From a virus, in the IMG/VR virus record IMGVR_UViG_3300006071_000104, positions 1 to 22,681 of that record: 22,681 bases of DNA. One strand, given 5' to 3'. Positions 12,796 through 21,900 of this stretch are shown here, piece after piece. The translations under genes and the position numbers were made by a program. Under the pieces are notes generated by a model. The model made no database searches. It saw only the letters and a list, made by a program, of their open reading frames with translations, and was not told the origin of the DNA. Position 1 is the stretch's first letter. The number at the start of each line of letters is the position of its first letter.

Positions 12796-14251
12796 CGGAT
12801 TTGTTTTTTAGGCCTGCTAACATCTGCTTGAGCATAGTACCGTCAGCTTGTGCTCTAGGTGCACCGCCGGGTGCAATATCTAACGGATCACGTATACCTT
12901 CTTTGAGTCTAGGCTTGTCCCAAGGTACAGTTTTAGAATCGCCGCCTTCCACTGTACTTTTTGCTTTGATTTGACTCATTACACTGCCAACTTGGGGTCT
13001 TAAAGAGCCAGGAGTGCCTTGTGCTTCCTCGCCAGGGTCTGTGATACGTAAACTCTCAATATCAAAGTCTAAGTCCACTTTTGTGCCTACCCCACTACTG
13101 CTACGAGTTTTCATCAATTGTATTTGATAACGTCCACGTTCACGCATTGCACGACTTGTAAAAATACCAAACACATTATCAGCAGTATTAATCTTAGAGA
13201 TACCACCCGAAATATGACTATGGTCAAATTCAATTTCTTCAACTGCACTACGATTCAACTGACTAGCAGTGATCATCAATATATTAAATTCTCTGGCTAG
13301 GTTACGCAGTTCTTCTGACACATACTTGTCTTTGACAAACAAATCATTGGGGCTAACTTTGGCACTAACTGGCATAACCAAATCCAAGTAATCCACCATA
13401 ATAAAATCTGTTTTGCGTCCTGTTTGTACTTCTAGTTCTTTCAAATATGCACGAATTTGATTAACATTACTTTGTGCTGGCATATACTTGATACGCAGAT
13501 TGCCGGACTTTTTACCAACCATCTTGAGTTTTAGTTCCAATGTATCTAAGTCTTTGAAAATCTCTCTTGTGCTGATATTGGCCACCATACTGTCCATACG
13601 CATTGCACACAGTTCTTCACTGAGCTCCAGTGTTAAGAATACACCATTAAGTCCTTGTTGTATCCAATTGATAGCAATATTCTGCATAAACAAACTCTTA
13701 CCAGAACCACTTCCGCCTGCAAAGATGTTTAGCTCACCCCTGTTCATACCACCAAACAATCGTTTGTCCATGGTAGGCCAGCCTGTGCTGATTTGTCCGT
13801 TGTTGCTTTTGATCTTTAACAATCTTGCACGGGGATCTTCAAAGTAGTCAGTGCCCATATCTTTTGTAAGGCTAATCTGTACTGCATCTTTGATAATCTT
13901 TTCTACTGGATCATACTCGCCCTTTTCCAACATATCTGCACATTTCAAAATTGCACGTTCAAGTTCTTGTTTCTTAGTAAATCCCTCAAACTCTCCCATA
14001 AACCAATCATAATGACTGTCTGTTAAACTGGGCACTGGTTTCAATTCCACTGATGTTACTGCAAATATTTGTTCTGCAGTTGGCATTGCTTTGTGTGCAT
14101 CCACGTGCTCTTTGATAAACTTTGCAGCTGCTTTTAGACTACGATCAAAGTTTTCTGCATTATAGATATTTTGTACACGCACATAGCTTTCTGCTTTCTG
14201 TAACATCATTTCCAGAAACAAGCGTTGTAAGTCGACTGAATATTCTTTCAT
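12791..14251 (-). CDS. DnaB-family replicative helicase (T4 gp41-like)
   Basis: A 486-residue hexameric 5'-3' replicative helicase. The N-terminal half (1-150) is the helical primase-interacting domain. The RecA-like core holds Walker A G179-GSGSGK185-S, Walker B with D287 (FIMVDYLD), ITASQLNR (DnaB motif 3), and KTRSSSG, which includes the arginine-finger-type basic residues. The last 60 residues (GEEAQGTPGSLRPQ... APGGAPRAQADG) are a flexible Gly/Pro tail. Length and order match T4 gp41. It unwinds the phage fork and stimulates the primase. It is coupled to the upstream primase through a 4-nt ATGA overlap. Confidence 0.95.
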   Translation of the reverse strand: MKEYSVDLQRLFLEMMLQKAESYVRVQNIYNAENFDRSLKAAAKFIKEHVDAHKAMPTAEQIFAVTSVELKPVPSLTDSHYDWFMGEFEGFTKKQELERAILKCADMLEKGEYDPVEKIIKDAVQISLTKDMGTDYFEDPRARLLKIKSNNGQISTGWPTMDKRLFGGMNRGELNIFAGGSGSGKSLFMQNIAINWIQQGLNGVFLTLELSEELCAMRMDSMVANISTREIFKDLDTLELKLKMVGKKSGNLRIKYMPAQSNVNQIRAYLKELEVQTGRKTDFIMVDYLDLVMPVSAKVSPNDLFVKDKYVSEELRNLAREFNILMITASQLNRSAVEEIEFDHSHISGGISKINTADNVFGIFTSRAMRERGRYQIQLMKTRSSSGVGTKVDLDFDIESLRITDPGEEAQGTPGSLRPQVGSVMSQIKAKSTVEGGDSKTVPWDKPRLKEGIRDPLDIAPGGAPRAQADGTMLKQMLAGLKNKSE

Positions 14252-15291
14252 AGTAATTTTTTCTTCTTTAATTCAATTTTTAATCTATTGGTTTCCTTGG
14301 CATCAATTATTGTTTTTAACACAAACAATTTGCCATATCGTTGTACTGCTGCACTAACATCTTTGACATCTGGTTCCCACTCAGGAAAGCTAACACTCCA
14401 TCCATACTCCAATGCATCATTGATTAACTTTGCACCAGCTCGGTCTCTATCAGGCACTACAATGACTTCTCGAGTTAGACTGTCAATAATATCTGCTTGT
14501 ATTTCGTTGCATTCATTGCTTAATATTGCAACTCCATCAACTGCCATTGCATCAAATGGTCCTTCAACTACAATAACAAACTTGGCGTCTGGATATTGGC
14601 GATCTATATTAAACACATAGTTGGGTTCGTACTGACTAAAATATTTGGGCTTAACATAGTCTTCGAAGGTTCTGGCAGTATAGCCAATGACTTGATTATT
14701 CCAAGTAAAAGGAATAATAACACGTTTATTTAAGTTATGTTGTGCCTCAGGTGTCCACATTAGATTGTACTTGATCATATCAATGTGTCGGTCTGCGGCA
14801 TAGATAACTGCTGAATGGTAATCCGCTGGCACATCGTACTCGTCGGTATTTTCTGCACTTAGTGTATAAAAGTTTTCCCACTTTGTAAAATTCATTGCCT
14901 CCGCTGGTAATGATTTTGGTTTGAACTCAACTTCTAGTTTTGCTTCTTCTACAAATGTGTCTGTAGGTGTTACCAAATCTTTAATACGAATAGCATCAAT
15001 AACCAATCGTTTAACTTCGTTTTCGCTTGCACCTAACCAACTCAATAGTTTACGAAACTTATAAGTTAAATGGCGTCCAGGAACATAGCTGGCTTTATAG
15101 TTACAGTTGAAACAGTGATAGCTAATACCACCGCCGGGATTGGTGATCAATCCACCTCTACTACGTGTGTCTGCAGTTTCGCCGTTGTGATGACAACAGG
15201 GCGCATTGAAACTGATCCAACCACTTGTGGGATTTGTTTTTCTTTTGGGAGGTAGTAATAGCGTTACTGCATCGAGAATGGTATTAAACAT
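14248..15291 (-). CDS. DNA primase (T4 gp61-like), zinc-binding plus TOPRIM
   Basis: A 347-residue primase. The zinc-binding domain shows C32-C33-H34-H35 and H59-C60-x-x-C63 (APCCHH; YHCFNCNYKA). The TOPRIM core shows E243 (VVEGPFDAM) and D281-x-D283 (VVPDRDRAG). Length and domain order match T4 gp61 rather than the larger bacterial DnaG, and no helicase is fused. It lays RNA primers on the lagging strand with the helicase downstream. The ATG at 15291 is the only start that keeps the N-terminal zinc module. A sigma70-like promoter ends 7 nt before it, which would give a leaderless mRNA. Confidence 0.94.
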   Translation of the reverse strand: MFNTILDAVTLLLPPKRKTNPTSGWISFNAPCCHHNGETADTRSRGGLITNPGGGISYHCFNCNYKASYVPGRHLTYKFRKLLSWLGASENEVKRLVIDAIRIKDLVTPTDTFVEEAKLEVEFKPKSLPAEAMNFTKWENFYTLSAENTDEYDVPADYHSAVIYAADRHIDMIKYNLMWTPEAQHNLNKRVIIPFTWNNQVIGYTARTFEDYVKPKYFSQYEPNYVFNIDRQYPDAKFVIVVEGPFDAMAVDGVAILSNECNEIQADIIDSLTREVIVVPDRDRAGAKLINDALEYGWSVSFPEWEPDVKDVSAAVQRYGKLFVLKTIIDAKETNRLKIELKKKKLL

Positions 15292-15298
15292 TCTACAC

Positions 15299-15327
15299 AG
15301 TATACGCTAAAACTTAAACTAAATCAA
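15299..15327 (-). promoter_or_regulatory. Sigma70-like promoter before primase
   Basis: On the minus strand TTGATT (15322-15327) and TATACT (15299-15304) are separated by exactly 17 nt, a 4/6 and 5/6 match to the host consensus. This fits early or middle expression of the primase-helicase pair. Caveat: the predicted start lies on the primase ATG. The same stretch contains a weak AT-only hairpin (AAACTA / TAGTTT). Confidence 0.5.
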
Positions 15328-15342
15328 TAGTTTTGACTGATA

Positions 15343-16836
15343 TTAACCGAAATTGGCGTAAGTGGCCAATACGTTTGCCCAACCTTGATCTGTACGCAAC
15401 ATTGTAAATCCATAGACTTCTGTTCTACGTGCAACAGGAGTAGGAACGTTGGTATTCAACCAATTTACGTTGGCTGCTACACCATTGATCTGAACTGAAC
15501 TAGGATAGTGTGGGCTAGCACCTTGTGGGATAACCACAACTGCAACTGTACTTCTCCAAGCAGTGGTTGCTACATTGGTAAAGTTAGCAGTAACATTTCC
15601 ACCCAATGCATTTGCGTAGAATGTGCCGCCTTGGTTCATATCAAAATTAATAGTCCCAGTAGAACCACTGTTATAACTGATCAACTCTTGACTTTGTTGT
15701 AGAGTTGTAGCACCAGTAATAGTTAAAGTGCTTGCTGATACACTGGATGCAGAAACGGTACCATTTGCAGAAATATTTCCACTTGCAGAAATGTTGTTTA
15801 GTTTAATAGAGTCTAATGCAATATTAGGATCTGTAAATGCAATTGTGCCGCCACCAGGTTCTGCGGCATTGCTAAAGAAATACCAATTACCGTCAACGTG
15901 ATTTCTTACCACACCAGTGTGTTGATAGATATTACCAGTACCGCCAACAAAGTGACTATACAAACCTATATCATAACTGTAAGGATATGCTGGAGTTGCA
16001 GTCAAATATACTAACGGAGAGGTTACATTAAGAGTGGTTGTGCTAATACTTGTTAGATTGTTAGTAAACACTGTACCACCGACCCATAGGTCTTTGGTAA
16101 TACTAGCACCGCCAGGAACAACCAGTGTACCAGTACCTGTACCAGTAGAATTTGTTGTACCAGTCAATGACATTGAAATCGGATTAAACGATCCACTTAT
16201 TGACACATTACCAAACGCAGCGTTTGACAAGAAATTAATATATCCGCCGCCTGAGGCTGCTTGGACGATAAAGTTTTGTCCCGATGTATGACCGTAGATG
16301 CCGTCAACTTCAATTGGTTGGGAAAATGCAACGTGGCCGCCATCGCTGGACGTAATATTATAACCGTGTGTTAATGTTATAGTACCTTCTGCTTGTATGG
16401 TTCCAGTTCCTGTAGGATTCAATACAATGCTTCCAGATCCTGAAGTTTGTAAACTTAAATTTTGATTAACATCAGCACTAACAACAATAGTACCAGAGTT
16501 ACTACTCAATACCTGTTGTCCGTTAACATACAAAGAGCCTGGACCAACATATACGCTGTGGAACATCTGTGTGGGAGTTCCAAGATTAAATGTATTATTG
16601 GTTGTTGGGATAATATTACCAGTTAAGTAAATATTAGCATTTGTAACAGTTGCGATTGAATTTCCGCCACTGGTTAATACTATATTTCCGTTAGCAGTTG
16701 GAATATCTACTTTGGTATTACCAGATAAAATAGTAGTAGGGGTGCCAGTATTTGCACCTACAATACCTGTACTTGGTTCGATCGTAATATTACCAACATG
16801 AAATCCACCTTGTACCGTAAAATCAGCTGTTGCCAT
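15343..16836 (-). CDS. Tail-fibre or adhesin-like structural protein
   Basis: A 497-residue protein dominated by Gly, Ser, Thr, Asn and Val in beta-repeat patterns (LSGNTKVDIPTANGNIVL; LWVGGTVFTNNLTSISTTTL; NISASGNISANGTVSASSVS), typical of trimeric beta-helical phage fibres. The last 120 residues (YNSGSTGTINFDMNQGG ... YGFTMLRTDQGWANVLATY) look like a compact terminal domain with aromatic residues, plausibly the receptor-facing or chaperone end. Cysteine is absent. It has an AAAGGA ribosome site 8 nt before ATG and a late promoter motif about 55 nt upstream. Similar repeat grammar recurs in the giant adhesin at the right edge, so the two may share fibre or baseplate attachment. Confidence 0.75.
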   Translation of the reverse strand: MATADFTVQGGFHVGNITIEPSTGIVGANTGTPTTILSGNTKVDIPTANGNIVLTSGGNSIATVTNANIYLTGNIIPTTNNTFNLGTPTQMFHSVYVGPGSLYVNGQQVLSSNSGTIVVSADVNQNLSLQTSGSGSIVLNPTGTGTIQAEGTITLTHGYNITSSDGGHVAFSQPIEVDGIYGHTSGQNFIVQAASGGGYINFLSNAAFGNVSISGSFNPISMSLTGTTNSTGTGTGTLVVPGGASITKDLWVGGTVFTNNLTSISTTTLNVTSPLVYLTATPAYPYSYDIGLYSHFVGGTGNIYQHTGVVRNHVDGNWYFFSNAAEPGGGTIAFTDPNIALDSIKLNNISASGNISANGTVSASSVSASTLTITGATTLQQSQELISYNSGSTGTINFDMNQGGTFYANALGGNVTANFTNVATTAWRSTVAVVVIPQGASPHYPSSVQINGVAANVNWLNTNVPTPVARRTEVYGFTMLRTDQGWANVLATYANFG

Positions 16837-16890
16837 TTTTTTTCCTTTAATTCTGACAGATTAGCGTTAAACTAATATGATTGTTATGTG

Positions 16891-16898
16891 TATTTATT
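16891..16898 (-). promoter_or_regulatory. T4-type late promoter, AATAAATA
   Basis: AATAAATA on the minus strand 55 nt before the fibre gene start at 16836, inside the 137-nt divergent intergenic region. Expected start near 16885 gives a leader of about 50 nt. The other strand of the same region carries a sigma70 promoter for the plus-strand genes. Confidence 0.55.
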
Positions 16899-16920
16899 GA
16901 AATCTTAAAATTTATTAGGC

Positions 16921-16949
16921 TTGACAGAACCAGGTTAAATAGTTACAAT
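16921..16949 (+). promoter_or_regulatory. Near-consensus host sigma70 promoter
   Basis: TTGACA (16921-16926), a 17-nt spacer and TACAAT (16944-16949) form an almost perfect sigma70 promoter, a 6/6 and 5/6 match. Predicted start is near 16956, about 18 nt before the ATG at 16974, with an AAGGA ribosome site at 16964-16968. It would let the host polymerase transcribe the plus-strand island right after infection. Confidence 0.8.
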
Positions 16950-16973
16950 CAACTAATATTTTTAAGGACTTTT

Positions 16974-17714
16974 ATGGCAACAATCGTAGGCGCCGAAGAT
17001 GACGTCGCTACTCTCCAATCTTCAACTACTATCTCCGGAGTTAGCTCCAACCCCCCACCAAGTGCCCCAATAAACAAAGCAGTATCTATAGAACCACTGT
17101 TTAGTAGTGGTATTTATCGTTGTGCAGCCACGGAATTCTTACCAGAAATAAAATTAGTGTTCAAAGATGCTATTGCTGAAATAAAAAAACATTTTCCGTT
17201 GATAACAAAAAGTGTATATCCGGTTTTACAATCAGCAAATATTTACGATGACCCCAGAATTGCAAAGTTCACTGAATTTATTGGACAAACTGCTTGGGGA
17301 ATCTTGAATAATCAAGGCTATAATATGGATGCTTACCATATGTTTTTCAACGATATGTGGTGTCAAGAACATCACAAATATTCAGGGCACGATACACATA
17401 CCCATCCAAATAGTGCAATTACTGGTTTTTATATTATAGAAGTGCCAGAAAATAGTTGCAGGATAGTATTCAAAGACCCACGTAGTGCTAAATATCATAG
17501 CAATTTGATGGAAAGAGACATTAGTCAAGCTTCCATGGCTAGTAATGAAATTAACTACGGACCGGCGGCCGGAGACTGCTTTTTTACCAACAGTTGGTTA
17601 CCACATAGTTTTACTCGCAATGGCAATATGAAACCATTTAAGATGATACACTTTGATCTAGGAGTGAAATGGGCAGATGGTCCGTTACCAACACAAACAC
17701 AAACAAGACAATGA
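16974..17714 (+). CDS. Putative 2OG-Fe(II) oxygenase-like protein
   Basis: A 246-residue protein. I chose ATG 16974 (MATIVGAEDD) with AAGGA 5 nt upstream; a longer frame from 16881 would start ahead of the promoter. The core reads H142-T-H144-PNSAITGFYIIEVP, IVFKDPR, then WLPH211-SFTR215N and a closing beta strand MIHFDL. This H-x-H...DPR...LPH-x-x-x-x-N layout is that of the putative 2OG-Fe(II) oxygenase group frequent in aquatic T4-like phages, where distal His and Arg bind iron and 2-oxoglutarate. The usual H-x-D is H-x-H here, so activity is uncertain. Residues 1-40 are a Ser/Thr/Pro-rich leader. Its substrate cannot be predicted. Confidence 0.68.
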   Translation: MATIVGAEDDVATLQSSTTISGVSSNPPPSAPINKAVSIEPLFSSGIYRCAATEFLPEIKLVFKDAIAEIKKHFPLITKSVYPVLQSANIYDDPRIAKFTEFIGQTAWGILNNQGYNMDAYHMFFNDMWCQEHHKYSGHDTHTHPNSAITGFYIIEVPENSCRIVFKDPRSAKYHSNLMERDISQASMASNEINYGPAAGDCFFTNSWLPHSFTRNGNMKPFKMIHFDLGVKWADGPLPTQTQTRQ

Positions 17715-17971
17715 ACAAATATCACGTTAGATTTAATAAAAGTCGTGGACAACCTGGAAGAGGTAGTCTACAACACGTTTGGCGTGTGTTTGAAAACGGT
17801 GAGGAATTCATCGTCAAGCACGTTCGAATATCGGTCCCAGTACACGATGAAGTCACTGGGGACGGTAGAGGCAACGATGACTGGAACTTTAGTTGCGAAG
17901 GTTATATGACCTTGGACACAAAATCATCTACTGCTGTAATTACAGATAAACCTAGCAAACTTAAAAAATAA
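17711..17971 (+). CDS. Small conserved-looking phage protein, unknown
   Basis: An 86-residue protein from ATG 17711 (MNKYHVRFNKSRGQPGRG). The start forms ATGA with the stop of the oxygenase-like gene, so I reject a longer frame from 17669. Basic N-terminus, then VWRVFENGEEFIVKHVRISV, an acidic turn (DEVTGDGRGNDDWNFSC) and a beta segment with TSTAVIT-like spacing (SSTAVITDK). I associate this pattern (RGQPGRG ... HVWRVFE-G-E ... DWN-x-x-C-x-G) with a small protein widespread in T4-like aquatic phages, role unknown. It ends 4 nt from the converging minus-strand gene with no visible terminator. Confidence 0.78.
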   Translation: MNKYHVRFNKSRGQPGRGSLQHVWRVFENGEEFIVKHVRISVPVHDEVTGDGRGNDDWNFSCEGYMTLDTKSSTAVITDKPSKLKK

Positions 17972-17975
17972 TAGA

Positions 17976-18794
17976 TTAGAAATAAGTTTGATACCAAGTG
18001 GGTGTGCCACTGATGACGCCAGCGTATACCCAAGAAATAGGTTGAGCACCAAAGCCCGATACTAAATCCAAATATGCTGCAATCCCAGATCCGCCAGTGC
18101 CAATAACAAGTCCAGTACCAGCTCCGTTACCTTGATTTGATATAATTGCTTGTTGCCCACTTGCTGGTTTGAAAATTAGTTTGTTTACACCAGTTACTGT
18201 TGCAGCCGTGCCAGTTCCTGAACCAACTCCTGTTGCCGTAAATGTTTGCCCAGGATATGGACTAGTTGCACCTATACTAGAAAAATCAGTAGTTCCTTGG
18301 GTGACAATTACATATTCTGTACCAATTACGAAAGACCCTGCGTTAACAGTAGTAGTCGGGCATACTAATGGAACAACAAATGTATCACCTACACTTGGGC
18401 TAGCGGGAAATTCAATTACCAAACCATATTTACTATTGGTATGAATTGGTGCATCATTTATACCTAATATTTTATCACCGGTAGTAACTTGACGACCATA
18501 TGCAGTTTGTGAACTTACTGTTAAATCAACAGGACTACCAGTTTGACTAAACATTTGTTTGATAGTGCCTGTCAATGAATAGCTAGTCCAGAAACTATCT
18601 GTTTTAGTACTGAATATCCAAACGTTCGAATAACCAGGTGATCCGGCTCCGGCCGGACTGGAACTACCACCAGCATAGGCTTTAAGGTTTGCTGCAGTAA
18701 TTTGACTTGTGGTTCCTGATTGAACCACTGGAATTAATTCTGATCCAGATAAACTGCTTATACTTGGTAAAGCACTGATTTTTACGTTTGCCAC
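17976..18794 (-). CDS. Adhesin or tail-fibre-like protein, GTG start
   Basis: A 272-residue protein. The N-terminus (VKISALPSISSLSGSELIPV then VQSGTTSQIT) matches the short module that opens many phage fibre and adhesin proteins (I-S-x-L-P ... L-x-G-x-E-L-x-P-V-V-Q-x-G). Residues about 150-197 form a mobile module seen repeatedly in phage structural proteins: AGSFVIGTEYVIVTQGTTDF, SSIGA, then TFTATGVGSGTGTA. The C-terminus ends in aromatic beta strands (PISWVYAGVISGTPTWYQ). It starts with GTG at 18792-18794 behind AAGGA. No classic late promoter is visible immediately upstream, so it may be co-transcribed with the giant adhesin ahead of it. Confidence 0.75.
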   Translation of the reverse strand: MANVKISALPSISSLSGSELIPVVQSGTTSQITAANLKAYAGGSSSPAGAGSPGYSNVWIFSTKTDSFWTSYSLTGTIKQMFSQTGSPVDLTVSSQTAYGRQVTTGDKILGINDAPIHTNSKYGLVIEFPASPSVGDTFVVPLVCPTTTVNAGSFVIGTEYVIVTQGTTDFSSIGATSPYPGQTFTATGVGSGTGTAATVTGVNKLIFKPASGQQAIISNQGNGAGTGLVIGTGGSGIAAYLDLVSGFGAQPISWVYAGVISGTPTWYQTYF

Positions 18795-18808
18795 TTTTAT
18801 TCCTTATT

Positions 18809-18967
18809 TTATATAATTAAATTATCCCCGGACTCAGTTAATATCTGAGTTACACCATCTTCTGTAGTCAAATCATTGTATATAACCACATAGGCATTTA
18901 ATAGGGTAACTGCAATGTTACCTATGTCAATGCCACTACCAATTTTTACACCAGATTCGATTATCAT
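18809..18967 (-). CDS. Small protein coupled to the giant adhesin
   Basis: A 52-residue protein [20 protein letters not shown]... then YVVIYNDLTTEDGVTQILTE. I chose ATG 18967 because it makes a 4-nt ATGA overlap with the adhesin stop. An in-frame ATG at 19033 would overlap the adhesin by 70 nt. It is beta-rich with Gly turns like its neighbours. It could be a small fibre accessory or chaperone-like piece; no family is recognised. Confidence 0.5.
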   Translation of the reverse strand: MIIESGVKIGSGIDIGNIAVTLLNAYVVIYNDLTTEDGVTQILTESGDNLII

Positions 18968-21900
18968 ACCAATCTTTCGATACTGATCATATTGTTGTTG
19001 TAGCCTATACCAACTACCAATGTTATTCTCCAAGCAATAGAATTTGAAGTATCTCTAATTACCCAGGTATCGGTCAGACCAGCACCACTCAAATTAGCAG
19101 AAGCACTTAAATATGCCGGTGTGGTAGTAACACTTAATGGACTAGTACCGCCATCAATGTAGCCGCCGGCTGTGCTACTACCATAAACAGTAAGTGTTCC
19201 TGATACGGTTGATACTTGTAAACTTGCGTTTCCACTAGAAGCCATTCTTACTTTTAGATTGCCTAAAGTAACATCTACACCACGATTAACAAATCCTGAG
19301 GCTTTTGTTATAAGACTAGTACTTGTTCCAGTAACATTCAGGTTGCCACCAACTGACACATTGCCAGTTGTGGTCATTGTGCCAAGCGTGTTAAGGGCAA
19401 AGGCTTGGTTAATCTGTGTGATGGCAGCACGGCTAAAGTAGCCACCACGGTGTTTGGCATTTAGGCCTGACGTACCGCCTGTTACTCTAAACTTGACAGT
19501 TTGATTTGTGCCGGGAGTATAAACAATATCTAAACTGATGTTGTTGACTTCATTGTAGCCGGTGTTGTATGCGGCCGATATCTGTTGGTTGCCGATTACT
19601 GCATTGGTTGTGGCATCAACCAGTTGAACTATCAAATATCCGTTGGCACTGTAACCAGCAAAGCTGAACATGCCCACAATATTGTAGGTCGACCCTGCAG
19701 TCAATGTGAACTGACCGTTTGATGTGCTGTAGGCAATGCCTGAACTGGTTGACAAGGTGTCCCAGATAATATCTGTACCTGTGGCATATACTGTTTGGTC
19801 AGCGGCATTGGTCACATTCACATACTGATTGTTTAAGGTGCCAGTAGCAGTGGCCTGAACTGCTATGGCCGGATTCAGTTGTTCAATTTCAACCACCGCC
19901 CCACCATTGACACCGTTGAAGGTGATGGTATTGTCAATGCTGGTCAATCGATATGTGGTGGCCTGAGTGGGTGTTACATACGCAATGGTTTCGTTGTTAC
20001 TTCCTATATGTCCGGCAGTACTGTCTACTGCTTCTGTAAAGCCACGAGTACCAACATAGGCACTGTCAGTCACACTATACCATTGGAATTGACCCCAGGT
20101 GTTTGACGACACAAATCTTGAGGCAGTAAACTTCAGTTTGTATGTCCAGCCTGGTTGTAGAGTAAATGTTGATGTGGTTGGTTGTGTGATCAATGATCCC
20201 ACAGAATACACACTATTTGAGAAAGGTACAGCACCACCGGCTGTGACTGCTACATCTCCACCAGTGTTAGTAGTCGCAAGCAATCTTGAACCATTTACTA
20301 CCCCATAAGTTGTTGGCTGACCGTTGACGATAATATTACTAACATTCAAATTGCCTGGAATAACAACATTACCGTTACTGGCAACTGTCATTCTTGTTGC
20401 TAATATATTTGCACCTGCACCAGGAACTTTTGTAGCAAAGTTGATGTTGGCACTATAATCACCGTTGTCAATAGCAAAAATTCTTGCTTCTGGTGGGAAT
20501 CCGGCACCACTATAGGTGTACAAATCAATAGCCGAGCCACTGCCAGCACCACCTCCAGTGTTGAATAAGTTCAATGTACTGACTACATTGCCAGCATTTG
20601 AAACAGTAACACTCATTGGAGATGCATAGTAAGCAGTGCCTACTGCGGTACCAACAAACAAACTAGTACCAGTTATAGTTCCGACTACACCCACATTAGT
20701 ACCAAATGTAGCAGAGTTATTAACTGTTAAATTGTTAACAGTAACATTGCCACCATAAGTTGCAGTAGTACCGTATGCATTACCAAAATGTGATCCAGCA
20801 ATATTGCCAGCAGTGATATTCCCTGTACCGCTACCAATACTAACACTCGCATTTGCTGCACCTGCATTAATTGCAGTAGCAACTCCGCCTATATTCAAAG
20901 TAGTTGCAGTGGTATTGAATACCGAAACATTGGTAGTGGCTGCAATAATACTTGTTGTAGTTACATCCTGTCCTGCGGTTAGATGTTGTAGGCCACTTAA
21001 TGTAGCAGTACTTGGATTGTAACGTAGCCCATTGCTCAATCCATTTAGCGAACTTGTTCCAGTATTGGCAAATACCACTGGATAATAATTGTTAACGCTG
21101 GTATTGGCTATGGTGCTAGTAACGGCCGACACATTTGTTATTTGTGTGCCATCACCAATTAAACTTGCACCAGCGTTACCGATAGTAGCAGCATTTACAG
21201 TTGTACCATTTAGTGTACTGGTTAGCGTTAAGCCAGCAAAAGAAGGCGAACCATTTGTTTGTAAATTTTGTGGGCTACTGATAGTTACGGTATTACCGCT
21301 GGCAGTTATTGTAACACCATTTGTACTGGCAAATGCCAATGTTTGATTAATTAAACTAACTGATCCAGTTCCGCTTGTACCAGACATACTCAACGAGCTA
21401 CTGACACTGGCAGTGCCGATATTGGCAACACGGCCATATGGGTCTAACGTAATTACTGGAATACTAGTGGCATTACCTGTAGTGCCTGCTCCAGGACCAG
21501 CAGTAGTTAAACTGATATTTGAACCAGTAATAGTTAAATTACCTGTACCTGATGAAGTCGAAACCACACGATTACCATTATCAGTAATCACATTGCCTGT
21601 AACGCTACCGGTTGTGCTGATTGGAAGATTGAAAGTCCACGCATTGCTGATACTGTTATATAATATACTGGCATTTGCACCGTTGGCAAATATACCTGCA
21701 CCGTTGGCCTGTGTTGTAGTACTAGCGTTTGCAGCCAAAGTAATTACTAAATTACTCAATGTTAAATTGGTGGCATTTACTGTAGTAGTGGTACCACTAA
21801 CCTGTAGATTTCCTAAAACATATAAACTGTTGCCTACAATAGCATTGCCACCTACTGTAGTATTGCCTGACGATTGTATTATAGTAGCAGATAATACATT

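Noticed and set aside
17111-17118. GATAAATA on the minus strand inside the oxygenase-like gene
   Set aside because: It would fire antisense through the gene's own start; probably a chance match in AT-rich coding DNA.
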